Shown here piece by piece: positions 17,241 to 26,098 of a DNA stretch of 64,000 nt. A model generated the notes under the pieces. That model did no database searches and was not told where the DNA came from. It saw nothing but the letters and a program-made list of their open reading frames with translations. The position numbers were made by a program, and so were the translations under genes. The stretch's first letter is position 1. Each line of letters opens with the position of its first letter. The stretch is from Bacteroidales bacterium UBA6408 (lineage in GTDB: Bacteria; Bacteroidota; Bacteroidia; Bacteroidales; UBA932), in assembly GCA_002439805.1 (NCBI GenBank), contig DJPQ01000092.1:1-64000 (forward strand), given 5' to 3'.

Positions 17241-17471
17241 TTACTTCTTGTCCGCGTCCTTGATTTCCTCAGGAGTGGTCTCAATCTCTTTCTTTATCTC
17301 CTGAATCTCTTTGTCGGCGTCCTTCATTCCCTGCTTGAAGCTCTTCATTCCGTGTCCGAGCCCGCGCATAAGCTCAGGAATCTTCCTGCCGCCGAAAAGA
17401 AGAAGAATAACCAGAACAATCAGGACAACCTGCCATATTCCAAAAACTCCGAGTGGTAAAACTGTCAACAT
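17241..17471 (-). CDS. tatA: Sec-independent protein translocase subunit TatA
   Basis: This 76-residue pore-forming Tat component has one N-terminal transmembrane helix (LGVFGIWQVVLIVLVILLLFGG), then the conserved FGGRKIPELMRGLG hinge and amphipathic helix, and ends in a charged tail. The gene is directly upstream of tatC with 9 bp between. In organisms without tatB, one TatA can serve both roles. Confidence 0.95.
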   Translation of the reverse strand: MLTVLPLGVFGIWQVVLIVLVILLLFGGRKIPELMRGLGHGMKSFKQGMKDADKEIQEIKKEIETTPEEIKDADKK

Positions 17472-17483
17472 AATCTGTAGTAA

Positions 17484-17526
17484 TGTAAAAAAAAATTATT
17501 CGTCAAACTTTCGCCCCGAACGGGGC
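17484..17526 (-). terminator. Possible terminator after the YbgC thioesterase gene
   Basis: GCCCCG-TT-CGGGGC (17526 to 17513 on the minus strand) forms a 6-bp stem with a 2-nt loop. It is followed about 16 nt later by a run of nine T. The distance between stem and T-run is longer than ideal. Confidence 0.4.
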
Positions 17527-17530
17527 ATTC

Positions 17531-17938
17531 CTAATCATAGTATTCCCCTATCACCTCCAGCAAGTCTTCCGGACACCTGCGTGGACGCCGAGTGTCCGCG
17601 TCTATGAATCCGAGCTTCACAGTTCCGGTGCAGAGCAGCACATCGTCCTGATTGTAGATTTCCGTCTCGAACAGCATCTTCGCCGTCGGAAGCTGCGGAA
17701 GCCGCGTCACGATGCGCAGGGTATCCCCGAGCCTTGCCGGAGCCCTATACTGGGCCGTTACGGCGGCGACGGCCGTCATCACGCCCTCGCTCTCCATCCG
17801 CTCCACAGGGAAACCGACATCCTTCATCAGCTTGGCCCGCCCGCACTCGAAATAGCGTATATAGTTCGAATGGTGGACTATCGCCATCTGGTCAGTCTCG
17901 TAGTAGCGAACTTCAAGATATAGTGTAGATTCTATCAT
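17531..17938 (-). CDS. Acyl-CoA thioesterase, 4HBT hotdog fold (YbgC-like)
   Basis: A 135-residue single-hotdog thioesterase that would hydrolyse short or medium acyl-CoA. The motif VRYYETDQMAIVHHSNYIRYFECGR carries the catalytic Asp of the YbgC class, and VTAQYRAPARLGDTL is the second conserved block. Gram-negative bacteria often place ybgC beside tol genes. Here it lies between valS and tatA, so context says little about its substrate. The 51-bp gap to valS suggests possible co-transcription with it. Confidence 0.88.
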   Translation of the reverse strand: MIESTLYLEVRYYETDQMAIVHHSNYIRYFECGRAKLMKDVGFPVERMESEGVMTAVAAVTAQYRAPARLGDTLRIVTRLPQLPTAKMLFETEIYNQDDVLLCTGTVKLGFIDADTRRPRRCPEDLLEVIGEYYD

Positions 17939-17989
17939 GTCTTAGCCTTAAAATCAGCATCTTGCCTACATCATAAATCCCCCATAGCG

Positions 17990-20641
17990 TCAAGACTTGA
18001 GAGCCTTGAGTGAATGCTCGATGCTCTCTATCTTGGAAAGCGCGTCAGCCTCCTTCTTCCTCTCGGACGCAACCACTGCCTCAGGAGCATGGGAGACGAA
18101 CTTCTCATTGGAAAGCTTCCCGCGCACGGACTTGAGGAATCCCTGAAGATATTTCAGCTCACCCTCAAGCTTGGCAATCTCCTCCGCGGCATCAACAAGC
18201 CCCTCCAGCGGCACGAAAGCCTTGACCGTTCCTGCCATGAACGACACGCCTGCAAGCGAATCATCGACAGAAGTCACGTGCTGTATCTCGCTGACATTGG
18301 CAAGTTTGACAACAACGGCCTCCATATCCTTGGGCCACTCTCCGACAATGAACAGCCTGAGCGGCTCCCTCGGAGAAAGCCCCTTCTGCTGGCGGATGTT
18401 GCGCACCCCGGCAACCACCTCGCACGCCAGATTGAAATCAGCGATATATTTCGCGTCACTCTCTCCTGCAGCCGGATATCTCTCGAACATAATCGTGGCA
18501 TTCTCGCCGCGTTCGCGCACGGCGTGCCAAAGCTCCTCGGTGATGAAAGGCATAATCGGGTGAATCATCTTCAGAAGGCTCTCGAAGTACTCAAGGGTCG
18601 TCTCGTATGTCTTAGAGTCGATCGGCGAACCGTATGCCGGTTTCACGAGCTCAAGATACCACGCGCAGAAATCGTCCCAGAAGAGTTTATAGGCGGCCAT
18701 CAGCGCGTCAGAGATTCTGAACTTTGCAAAATGGTCGTTCACTTCAGCCGCAACCGCGTTTAACTTGTTGGCGAACCACCTGACTGCCACCGCGCAAGCC
18801 TCGCTCTGCTCAAGTGAAGCATCAACCGTCCAGCCGGTAATGAGCCTGAACGCATTCCAGATTTTATTGCCGAAATTTCGTCCCTGCTCAATCTGCGATT
18901 CGTCATAGAGGATGTCGTTTCCCGCCGAGCTGCAAAGAAGCATTCCCAGACGTACCGCGTCAGCGCCGTACTTGGCGATGAGGTCGAGCGGGTCAGGAGA
19001 GTTGCCGAGGGTCTTGCTCATCTTGCGTCCGAGCTTGTCACGCACGATGCCGGTGAAATAGACGTTGTGGAACGGTTCCTCCTTCATGAACTCGTCGCCG
19101 GCCATAACCATTCTGGCAACCCAGAAAAAAATGATGTCAGGACCCGTAACGAGGTCATTTGTGGGATAATAGTAGGCAAGGTCGCGGTTCGGCTGATGCT
19201 CCGGATGTCCCGGCATTTCAGGGTCGAACACGGAAATAGGCCAGAGCCATGAAGAGAACCAGGTGTCAAGCACGTCGTCGTCCTGATGGAGGTCAGCCGC
19301 AGTCACGGCAGGATTTTTCCGCTGCGCAAGCTTAAGAGCCTCTTCGGCCGTCGAAGCCACCACAAAGCTTCCGTCCGGCAGATAGTATGCCGGGATTCGC
19401 TGTCCCCACCAGAGCTGGCGTGAAATGCACCAGTCATGCGCGGTTTCCATCCAGTGCCGGTAGGTGTTGCGGTACTTTTCAGGTATGAGCTTTATCCTTC
19501 CGCTCTCCACGCTTTCGAGAGCCGCCTTCGCAAGGTCGTCCATCTTGAGAAACCACTGCTTCGAGAGTTTAGGCTCGATGACGGCATCCGTTCTTTCCGA
19601 ATATCCTATCGGGGAAGTGTAATCCTCTGTCTTTTCGAGATTTCCGGCCTCTTCAAGCATCTTGGCAATCTTCTTTCTCGCTACAAAGCGGTCCTCGCCG
19701 ACAAGAATCTGAGCCTTCTCGTTCAGACGGCCGTGGTCATCGATGATGTCGAGAACCGGAAGGTTATGACGCATTCCGATTGCGTAGTCGTTCACATCGT
19801 GAGCCGGCGTCACCTTGAGGCATCCCGTCCCGAAATCCATTTCGACATAAGAGTCTTCAATGATAGGTATCTCCTTGTTGATGAGAGGAATTATCACTTT
19901 CTTTCCGCGAAGCCAATCATACCTCGTGTCCGCAGGGTTTATGCAGACGGCGGCGTCGGCCATGATTGTCTCCGGACGGGTGGTAGCCACGACTATGTAT
20001 TTGTCCGTAGGATTGCCGTGGCCGTCGGAAACGAAATATCTCATGTGATAGAACTTGCTGGCGGTGTCCCTGTGCACGACTTCCTCGTCGCTGACGGCGG
20101 TGAGCCCCACCGGATCCCAGTTGACCATGCGCACACCTCTATATATAAGACCCTTGTTGTAGAAATAGACGAAGGTGTTGATTACAGCCTCGCTCAGTTC
20201 CGGATCCATGGTGAACTTTGTCCTGTCCCAGTCGCATGAAGCGCCGAGCTTGCGGAGCTGGCTGAGGATGATGCCTCCGTGCTTTTCCTTCCACTCCCAC
20301 GCGTGCTTCATGAACTCCTCGCGGGTAATGTCCTCCTTGCTGATGCCCTCCGCCTTGAGCTTTGCCACGACCTTGCTCTCGGTCGCGATTGAAGCGTGAT
20401 CCGTTCCCGGAATCCAGCAGGCGTTCCTGCCGTCCATACGCGCCTTGCGGATGAGCACATCGTTGATGGTGTTGTTGAGAACGTGTCCCATATGAAGGAT
20501 TCCCGTCACGTTAGGCGGCGGAATGACTATAGTGTAAGGCTCCCTTTCATCCGGCTCCGAATGAAAGAACTTGTGTTTCAGCCAGTAGGCGTACCATTTG
20601 TCTTCGGTCTGTGCCGGGTCGTACTTCGACTGCAGTTCCAT
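17990..20641 (-). CDS. valS: Valine--tRNA ligase
   Basis: Class I aminoacyl-tRNA synthetase of 883 residues that charges tRNA-Val and edits Thr. The HIGH-type motif is PPPNVTGILHMGH, the editing CP1 domain follows (TTRPETIMADAAV), and the KMSKS motif reads KMSKTLGNS. A DALR-type anticodon domain and the C-terminal valyl coiled coil (last 70 residues) are present, so it is complete. The ATG at 20641 (MELQSKYDP) is preferred to the in-frame TTG at 20650. A -7 element (TATCTTTG, minus strand) lies at 20735-20742. The gene is divergent from the DUF3467 gene. Confidence 0.97.
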   Translation of the reverse strand: MELQSKYDPAQTEDKWYAYWLKHKFFHSEPDEREPYTIVIPPPNVTGILHMGHVLNNTINDVLIRKARMDGRNACWIPGTDHASIATESKVVAKLKAEGISKEDITREEFMKHAWEWKEKHGGIILSQLRKLGASCDWDRTKFTMDPELSEAVINTFVYFYNKGLIYRGVRMVNWDPVGLTAVSDEEVVHRDTASKFYHMRYFVSDGHGNPTDKYIVVATTRPETIMADAAVCINPADTRYDWLRGKKVIIPLINKEIPIIEDSYVEMDFGTGCLKVTPAHDVNDYAIGMRHNLPVLDIIDDHGRLNEKAQILVGEDRFVARKKIAKMLEEAGNLEKTEDYTSPIGYSERTDAVIEPKLSKQWFLKMDDLAKAALESVESGRIKLIPEKYRNTYRHWMETAHDWCISRQLWWGQRIPAYYLPDGSFVVASTAEEALKLAQRKNPAVTAADLHQDDDVLDTWFSSWLWPISVFDPEMPGHPEHQPNRDLAYYYPTNDLVTGPDIIFFWVARMVMAGDEFMKEEPFHNVYFTGIVRDKLGRKMSKTLGNSPDPLDLIAKYGADAVRLGMLLCSSAGNDILYDESQIEQGRNFGNKIWNAFRLITGWTVDASLEQSEACAVAVRWFANKLNAVAAEVNDHFAKFRISDALMAAYKLFWDDFCAWYLELVKPAYGSPIDSKTYETTLEYFESLLKMIHPIMPFITEELWHAVRERGENATIMFERYPAAGESDAKYIADFNLACEVVAGVRNIRQQKGLSPREPLRLFIVGEWPKDMEAVVVKLANVSEIQHVTSVDDSLAGVSFMAGTVKAFVPLEGLVDAAEEIAKLEGELKYLQGFLKSVRGKLSNEKFVSHAPEAVVASERKKEADALSKIESIEHSLKALKS

Positions 20642-20734
20642 ATGTTTCAAAATATTTATATTTCAAGTTACGCGAAAGTTCCATGCACATTTGGAATAGC
20701 CCGGAAATATGGCCCTTTCGTCCGCATAATCGTG

Positions 20735-20742
20735 CAAAGATA
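20735..20742 (-). promoter_or_regulatory. -7 promoter element for valS (TATCTTTG)
   Basis: The minus strand reads TATCTTTG, an exact consensus match 94 bp upstream of the valS ATG. That leaves an untranslated leader of roughly 85 nt. I did not find a convincing T-box or other leader structure. Confidence 0.5.
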
Positions 20743-20775
20743 CACAATTTTTGACTAACTTCGCGATGTAAAAAT

Positions 20776-21111
20776 ATGAACAATATGGAAAACAACGAAA
20801 ACAAACTCGACATCGAGATTCCGCACGACGTTGCAAAGGGGACATATTCGAACCTCGCAATCATCACCCATTCGCACAGCGAGTTCATTCTCGACTTCGC
20901 GACCATGCTTCCGGGGCTTCAGAAAGCCGGGGTGAGCAACAGGATTATCATGACACCCGAGCACGCGAAGAGGCTCCTGATGGCGTTGCAGGACAACATT
21001 CAGAAATATGAGTCGCAGTTCGGGCAGATTTCGTTCGGCCGCAGCCCCGGAAACGACACATTCCCGATGGGAGGCTTCGGCGGCGGTTTCGGAAACGGGG
21101 CTAAAAGTTAG
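20776..21111 (+). CDS. DUF3467 domain-containing protein
   Basis: A small conserved protein of 111 residues. The core (DVAKGTYSNLAIITHSHSEFILDFATMLPG, MTPEHAKRLLMALQDNIQKYE; shown in parts) is the DUF3467 signature, found widely in Bacteroidota. No molecular function is established. The C-terminus is Gly/Phe-rich (GGFGGGFGNG). An alternative start nine bases later (MENNEN) is equally plausible. It is followed 5 bp later by kdsC and then maf, so the three genes likely form one operon. Confidence 0.88.
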   Translation: MNNMENNENKLDIEIPHDVAKGTYSNLAIITHSHSEFILDFATMLPGLQKAGVSNRIIMTPEHAKRLLMALQDNIQKYESQFGQISFGRSPGNDTFPMGGFGGGFGNGAKS

Positions 21112-21116
21112 GGGAT

Positions 21117-21695
21117 ATGGCAGTCGTTACCAATTCCCAGCTGAAACAACTTGAAATTCCGGATTATGTCTATGCGAAGATTCTGAAAATCAAGGCCTTC
21201 ACCTTTGACATTGACGGAGTTATGACCGACGGGAGCATTTTTGTCGCCGAGAGCGGTGATTTCCTGCGCACCTACAGCGCGAAGGACGGTTTCGGCCTCA
21301 GGATGGCTTCCATGGGCGGATACGGGCTCGGAATCATTACCGGAGCACATTCCGACACGGTTGAAAAGCGGTTCCGTTTCTTCGGATTCGGAGGAACCGA
21401 CATCTACCTCGCCTCGAAGGACAAGATTGCGGACTTCAACAAGTTCTGCTCAAAGCACGGTCTGAAGCCTGAAGAGGTGCTCTACTGCGGGGACGACCTG
21501 CCGGACGCGCCGGTTCTCGCCGCCTGCGGACTCGGAGTATGCCCGGCCGACGCAATGGAGGAGGCACGGCTCTGCGCGGACTATGTCTCGATTTTCCCCG
21601 CCGGGGCGCGTTTTGTCCGTGAAATCATCGAAATCGTGATGCGGGCGCAGGGTACATGGAACTTCGACGTGTCCAAGTACGAAAAAAGTTACTAA
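21117..21695 (+). CDS. kdsC: KdsC-like HAD phosphatase (3-deoxy-D-manno-octulosonate 8-phosphate phosphatase)
   Basis: A 192-residue HAD-superfamily phosphatase of the cap-less C0 type, which releases phosphate from KDO-8-phosphate in lipopolysaccharide core synthesis. Motif I is FTFDIDGVMTDG, motif II is GIITGAHSD, the motif III Lys is in ASKDKI, and motif IV is YCGDDLPD. The KDO route is expected in these Gram-negatives, but related HAD enzymes hydrolyse other sugar phosphates. A GGGG run lies just before the ATG. The TAA stop shares its last base with the ATG of maf. Confidence 0.88.
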   Translation: MAVVTNSQLKQLEIPDYVYAKILKIKAFTFDIDGVMTDGSIFVAESGDFLRTYSAKDGFGLRMASMGGYGLGIITGAHSDTVEKRFRFFGFGGTDIYLASKDKIADFNKFCSKHGLKPEEVLYCGDDLPDAPVLAACGLGVCPADAMEEARLCADYVSIFPAGARFVREIIEIVMRAQGTWNFDVSKYEKSY

Positions 21696-22264
21696 TGAAT
21701 ACCAAGCACATTATCTTAGGCAGCGCGTCTCCCCGGAGGCGCGAACTGCTTTCAGGGCTCGGAGTTAAATTCGAGGTCGATACGCGAAACAATTTCGAGG
21801 AAAAATACATCCCTGACACGCCTCACCGCGACATCCCCCTCATCCTTTCGCGTGGCAAGTCACACGGATTCCATCGTCCGCTGTCCGAAAACGAGATTCT
21901 GATCACCGCCGACACGCTGGTTCTCTGCGGCGACGATGTTCTCGGCAAGCCGCGTGACAGGGAGGATGCCGTCCGGATGCTGCATCTGCTCTCCGGACGC
22001 GCCCACGAGGTCATCACCGGGGTCACGATACGCGACTCCAGCCGCGAAGAATCCTTCTCGGACACCTGTCTCGTGCATTTCGCCCCCCTCTCGGACGATG
22101 AAATAAACGATTACATCGACAACTGCAAGCCGTTCGATAAGGCCGGCGCCTACGGAATCCAGGAATGGATAGGCTATGCAGCAATTACCGGAATATCCGG
22201 CTCATACTTCACCGTCATGGGTCTTCCCGTGCACCGCGTCTATCAGGAGCTGAAGAATTTCTAA
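21695..22264 (+). CDS. maf: Maf family nucleoside triphosphate pyrophosphatase
   Basis: A 189-residue house-cleaning enzyme that hydrolyses non-canonical or methylated dTTP/UTP. The N-terminus has the signature LGSASPRRRELL, then TADTLV with the catalytic Asp, GKPRDREDA, and the GAYGIQ motif near the C-terminus. The ATG at 21695 sits in TAATG with the kdsC stop. The longer frame from 21656 only overlaps kdsC and is not preferred. It is the last gene of the DUF3467-kdsC-maf unit, followed by two hairpins. Confidence 0.92.
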   Translation: MNTKHIILGSASPRRRELLSGLGVKFEVDTRNNFEEKYIPDTPHRDIPLILSRGKSHGFHRPLSENEILITADTLVLCGDDVLGKPRDREDAVRMLHLLSGRAHEVITGVTIRDSSREESFSDTCLVHFAPLSDDEINDYIDNCKPFDKAGAYGIQEWIGYAAITGISGSYFTVMGLPVHRVYQELKNF

Positions 22265-22327
22265 GGGGGAATACGAACCTGATTTGAATCCCCCCCCCAA
22301 AAAAAGTCTGACTATATAAGAATACCC

Positions 22328-22373
22328 GACCTCTTCGGAGGTCGAGCTCATTTTTTGCAAAAAAAAATGAGCT
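22328..22373 (+). terminator. UUCG-capped hairpin plus second perfect hairpin after maf
   Basis: GACCTC-TTCG-GAGGTC (22328-22343) is a 6-bp stem with the very stable UUCG loop. T6 follows at 22351-22356. The T-run is itself in one arm of a second perfect 12-bp stem (22345-22356 with 22362-22373). The first stem could act as the maf terminator, and the pair could form alternative structures. Confidence 0.55.
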
Positions 22374-22624
22374 GTCGTCGCTCCCGCGAGGACACCTCAT
22401 ACTAACCACATAATTAATAACACTAAAACTAATAACCAATGAGTTAATTCAGATCAAAGAACCGTCTTTCCTTAACTCGGATGCAAAGGTACGCATAATT
22501 TTGGAACTTGCAAATTTTTTCGAAAGAAATTTGCAAAAAAAAATTACATAACGGCGAAAATGAAGAAAGAGCCCGCTTGCGCGAACTCTTTCGGGGATTA
22601 AAAACTATCATCTTATGAATGAAG

Positions 22625-22695
22625 AGGTGCCAAGCAGATTCGAACTGCTGTAGCAGGTTTTGCAGACCTGTGCCTAGCCCCTCGGCCATAGCACC
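22625..22695 (-). tRNA. tRNA-Cys (GCA)
   Basis: Read on the minus strand, the 71-nt gene folds as a cloverleaf. The acceptor stem GGTGCTA pairs with TGGCACC (with one G-U), the D arm contains GGCC-GGGGCTAGGC, and the anticodon stem CAGGT/ACCTG carries loop CTGCAAA. The anticodon is therefore GCA. The T arm is AGCAG-TTCGAAT-CTGCT. The discriminator base is U73, as tRNA-Cys requires. CCA is not encoded. Its promoter is at 22713-22743. Confidence 0.95.
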
Positions 22696-22712
22696 ATTTC
22701 CCAACGGGAGTA

Positions 22713-22743
22713 CAAAGGTAGGAATAATTTTTCTCCAATCAAA
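22713..22743 (-). promoter_or_regulatory. Promoter of tRNA-Cys (TTTG-19-TACCTTTG)
   Basis: On the minus strand TTTG (22743-22740) and TACCTTTG (22720-22713) are 19 bp apart, a full Bacteroides consensus, and end 17 bp before the tRNA 5' end. Confidence 0.75.
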
Positions 22744-22774
22744 ATTTTTCTTGATTCTGCCGGGATTTTTTTCG

Positions 22775-24028
22775 CTACTCCACATACAATAGCAGTCCCT
22801 TCAGATACTCCCCTTCCGGATGGTAGATGTTCACGGCGTGGTCGGCAGGCTGATTCAGGCGGTCGAGGATGCGGACGCTGCGGCCGGTCTGGGCGGCGGC
22901 GGAAAAGACGGCAAGGGCGAACGCCTCCTTATCGACGACCTGCGAGCAGCTGTAGGTGAACACTAGCCCGCCGGAAGAAACTTTCGAGAGGGCAGCGGCG
23001 TTGAGTCTCTGGTAGGCACGCAGGGCATTGTCCCGCGCTCCCCTATGCTTGGCAAACGCAGGAGGATCGACGATTATCATGTCATACTTGCCGGCAGGGA
23101 TATTCTTGACATAGTCGATGGCATCACAGCACAGGCCGCAATGCTGCGCGGTTTCGCCTCCGGTGCTGAAACCGTTCAGAACGATATTCTTTTCCACAAG
23201 ATTCATCGCGCGGGCCGAACTGTCAACGGAATCGACATGAACGGCTCCTCCGGAAAGGGCATACACCGAGAATCCTCCCGTATAGCAGAAAAGGTTAAGC
23301 ACCTTACGGCCGGCGGCATAGCGCTCGACAAGAGAGCGGTTCTCCCTCTGGTCGAGGAAAAAACCGGTCTTCTGTCCGTCCGTCCAATTGACGATGAAGC
23401 GGTGTCCGTTTTCGAGCACGACCTGCTCATCGTCACGGAAACCATCCTTTCTGAACATATAGCCGTCAATCAGTTCCAATCCCGCCTTGAAAGGGGCCGT
23501 TCCCGAGCTCTTGTCATAGACGGCCTTGAGCGAGTCGCCATAGACCGTCTGCAATGCGGAACAAATCTGTTTCCTCGCACGGAACATCCCCACTGAATGA
23601 GCCTGGATGACGCAGACCCCGTCGTACCAGTCTATGATGAGCCCGGGGAGGTTATCCCCCTCCCCGTGAACAAGGCGGTAGCAGTTCGTGATGCCACGTT
23701 CGGAGCTGGAAGCGTCTCCTTCTCTAGAGTCCACAGCCATGGGATCAGCCGCGAGCCCTGCGGCAACGCGCACCGCAAGCGCCCTGCGAATCATCGTCTC
23801 CCAGAAGTCAGGAGCCAGAACATCCGAATCAAAGCTCAGGATGCGCACGGCTATGGAGCCTACCTGATAGTGGCCGCAGGCCAAAAAAGTCCCGTCGGCC
23901 GCATGGACGGCAACAAGGTCGCCTTCCGCCGGAGTTCCCTGAATCTGTGCTATTGAGCCGGAAAAGACCCATGGATGGAAACGACGGATTGATTCGTCAC
24001 GCCCCTTGCGCAATATAATTTTCACCAT
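22775..24028 (-). CDS. rlmI: 23S rRNA m5C methyltransferase, RlmI family
   Basis: A SAM-dependent RNA methyltransferase of 417 residues. An N-terminal PUA-like domain (RFHPWVFSGSIAQIQG) is followed by a linker beta domain and a Rossmann fold (VLNLFCYTGGFSVYAL) with DPPAFAKH and the catalytic-Cys motif FTYSCSQ. RlmI methylates C1962 of 23S rRNA in E. coli. The same fold in other bacteria can act on other sites. The product ends with EGEYLKGLLLYVE, typical of the family. No neighbour shares its role. The 3'-5' exonuclease gene lies 66 bp upstream. Confidence 0.92.
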   Translation of the reverse strand: MVKIILRKGRDESIRRFHPWVFSGSIAQIQGTPAEGDLVAVHAADGTFLACGHYQVGSIAVRILSFDSDVLAPDFWETMIRRALAVRVAAGLAADPMAVDSREGDASSSERGITNCYRLVHGEGDNLPGLIIDWYDGVCVIQAHSVGMFRARKQICSALQTVYGDSLKAVYDKSSGTAPFKAGLELIDGYMFRKDGFRDDEQVVLENGHRFIVNWTDGQKTGFFLDQRENRSLVERYAAGRKVLNLFCYTGGFSVYALSGGAVHVDSVDSSARAMNLVEKNIVLNGFSTGGETAQHCGLCCDAIDYVKNIPAGKYDMIIVDPPAFAKHRGARDNALRAYQRLNAAALSKVSSGGLVFTYSCSQVVDKEAFALAVFSAAAQTGRSVRILDRLNQPADHAVNIYHPEGEYLKGLLLYVE

Positions 24029-24094
24029 ATATCCTTAATGTTCAAACATATAAATCATCACCTCCATTTCCATAGACCACGGAAGCCCCAAATT

Positions 24095-24778
24095 CTATTT
24101 TATCTCTGTCGAGACAACGGAAGCGACTTCGACGGAGATGACATCCTTCCTGAGCACAATGCTCGCCGGTTCGAGCGGCTTGAGTTCCGTACTCTTTAGT
24201 CTCATGTACATTTCGCGGCAGACCCACGCATCCGTAGCCGCGTATTTCATCTGAGGTTCCGAGAGAGTCTCCGCCTCCCAGTTGGAAAGCTGCTGAGTCT
24301 TTGAAATCCGGACGCCGAGGATGATTGCGGCCATTTTCTTCACGCTCTTGTCCCTTATGCCCCATTCCGGAACTATCTTCTGCAAATCGACGAAAGACTC
24401 CGGCTTGAAACGGGCGTATCTCTGAAGTCCCTTCACGTCATCCGCAGTGGCCGCCCCGACCTTGACGATGTTCGGGTTCGCAAGAATGTTGCACAGTGCG
24501 CGCTTCATACCGAGCGCCTTAACCCTGAAAAGGAAAGCCTTTCCCCCACCCGACAGCTGCAGCAGAGCGACCCCGGGATGCGGTGAGTGGGGTGTGAAAC
24601 ACGGCTTGGTCTCTGTGTCGAAACCGAGAATCCGCTGCCTCTTCAGATAGCGTATCGCGCGGCTGAAATCTTCCGAATAGGAATCTATCACCGTTATCTC
24701 ACCGGGAAACGACGCGACAGGAAGCCTGTCAATATCCTCCTGCGTTATATTCTCTATGAAATGATTTTCGTTTAACAC
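24095..24778 (-). CDS. 3'-5' exonuclease, DEDDy (RNase D/WRN-like) family
   Basis: A 227-residue single-domain exonuclease. Exo I is ILGFDTETKP, Exo II falls in VGAATADDVKGLQRY and Exo III is YAATDAWVCREMY (DEDDy order). The domain matches WRN-type nucleases often found alone in Bacteroidota. It lacks the HRDC domains of RNase D, so its substrate (DNA or RNA) is open. Upstream at 24779-24844 is a short AT-rich gap to the lipoprotein gene. Confidence 0.85.
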   Translation of the reverse strand: MLNENHFIENITQEDIDRLPVASFPGEITVIDSYSEDFSRAIRYLKRQRILGFDTETKPCFTPHSPHPGVALLQLSGGGKAFLFRVKALGMKRALCNILANPNIVKVGAATADDVKGLQRYARFKPESFVDLQKIVPEWGIRDKSVKKMAAIILGVRISKTQQLSNWEAETLSEPQMKYAATDAWVCREMYMRLKSTELKPLEPASIVLRKDVISVEVASVVSTEIK

Positions 24779-24844
24779 TTAATTCATAATTTATAAGCCT
24801 CAGACTTGCAGTCAGTCAGCGACTTCATATAAACAAAACACCCG

Positions 24845-26098
24845 TCACTCAGTCAATCTCTCCATATTCAATATCGCGGGTGCAACCAGACCATTGACCT
24901 CATCAAGCCGTTCGCCGCTCAAATAAAGCCTGCTCACCGGAACCACACGAGTAATCTGCATAGAAGCATCTGCAGAATGGTTATACTTGAACCTTGAGGC
25001 AAGCGAGCCGCCGAAATCCGTATTTTCAAGAGGGGCATTCACTGAAGGAACTGTGACAAAGGCTTTTACGGACGGATAGGCAATCCTGTGCGTAAAAAGA
25101 TTTCTTTTTCTCAGAACGCGGTAGCACGTCCGGATGACCGCGTCTTCGCCGCTGATGAACTCAAAGTCATCCGCAAGCACCGAACGGTAATTCTCCATGT
25201 CAAGTCCCTGCGAGGTTCGAATCTGCTCCAGAGCCTCGGACAGGTCACGGACATTGAGCGAATCCGAAGATGTGCCCAAAAGCACGGCGGAAATCTTTTC
25301 AGATGCCCCTGAAGCGATGTAACTGTCAAGAAATGCAGTGAAGGAAGTCCGGGAATCATGTCCGGAATCGGCGTGCTCGACATAGGTCGGGAAATGCTCA
25401 GAGCCACGGCTAACCCTTTCATATACACCCCTATACAATCCATATCCCAACTCCCGTGCATCAGCAAGCACTGCTATCACTCCGTCAGGATGACGCTCGC
25501 CTGCACGGCGGAACATCTCATCAGTCAGCGACAGCACCGGAACGTCTTTTCCCTTGGAGACGAGCATGGTATCAATGTCCCTCATCGCGTAACGGCAGAG
25601 GTAGGGAGAGCCGACGATAAGAACTTTAGCAGGAATCCTCGCGGCCGTGAGTTCGTCATCGAAGGTATTGGAGTAGCTGACATTGCCGAGAGATGCGAGA
25701 GCCATGCTGACCGCAGCCTCGCGCATTGCCGGAATATTCCCGGCGTCAATATAGCCGCCATACGGAGCGTTTGCCACGTCAAAGACCGGAGAAAGCGTCT
25801 CTCCGGCAAAGTCATGAAGTTCGTCCGGAATCCCCCGCCCGTCAATGTTGTCGAAGCGGTCGGATCTGAGGAACTCGGAGACAAGGCTGCAAAGCGGTTC
25901 GAAATCACCGATGAGACCTATGCTGCCGGAGATGTTGTCCGGCTCATATTCGTCAAGAAGATGCCAGGCCACAGAGCTTGTATCTGTGAGCGCCTGCTTC
26001 ACAAGAGGCAGATACGGTTCGGAAACCTTATTGTTTCTTTCGCAGGAAATCAGTGCTGTGGCAAAAACAAGAAACGATATGACGGCCAGCCTTCTCAT
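24845..26098 (-). CDS. Unrecognised lipoprotein, coupled to pssA
   Basis: I do not recognise this 417-residue protein. The N-terminus is a lipoprotein signal (MRRLAVISFLVFATALISC, Cys at residue 19), so it should be anchored in the inner or outer membrane. The body looks mixed alpha/beta, with repeated hydrophobic strands such as AKVLIVGSPYL, DGVIAVLADA and KISAVLLGTS. That is reminiscent of a periplasmic-binding-protein or Rossmann-like fold, but no motif is diagnostic. The gene starts 4 bp inside the pssA stop (translational coupling), which hints at a link to phospholipid or envelope biology. Confidence 0.75.
   Translation of the reverse strand: MRRLAVISFLVFATALISCERNNKVSEPYLPLVKQALTDTSSVAWHLLDEYEPDNISGSIGLIGDFEPLCSLVSEFLRSDRFDNIDGRGIPDELHDFAGETLSPVFDVANAPYGGYIDAGNIPAMREAAVSMALASLGNVSYSNTFDDELTAARIPAKVLIVGSPYLCRYAMRDIDTMLVSKGKDVPVLSLTDEMFRRAGERHPDGVIAVLADARELGYGLYRGVYERVSRGSEHFPTYVEHADSGHDSRTSFTAFLDSYIASGASEKISAVLLGTSSDSLNVRDLSEALEQIRTSQGLDMENYRSVLADDFEFISGEDAVIRTCYRVLRKRNLFTHRIAYPSVKAFVTVPSVNAPLENTDFGGSLASRFKYNHSADASMQITRVVPVSRLYLSGERLDEVNGLVAPAILNMERLTE

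Noticed and set aside
17990..20650. T-box riboswitch in the valS leader
   Set aside because: The leader of about 85 nt is too short and shows no specifier or antiterminator; T-boxes are also not expected in Bacteroidota.
22444..22785. Minus-strand frame of about 110 codons
   Set aside because: It covers the tRNA-Cys gene and its promoter and has no coding character.
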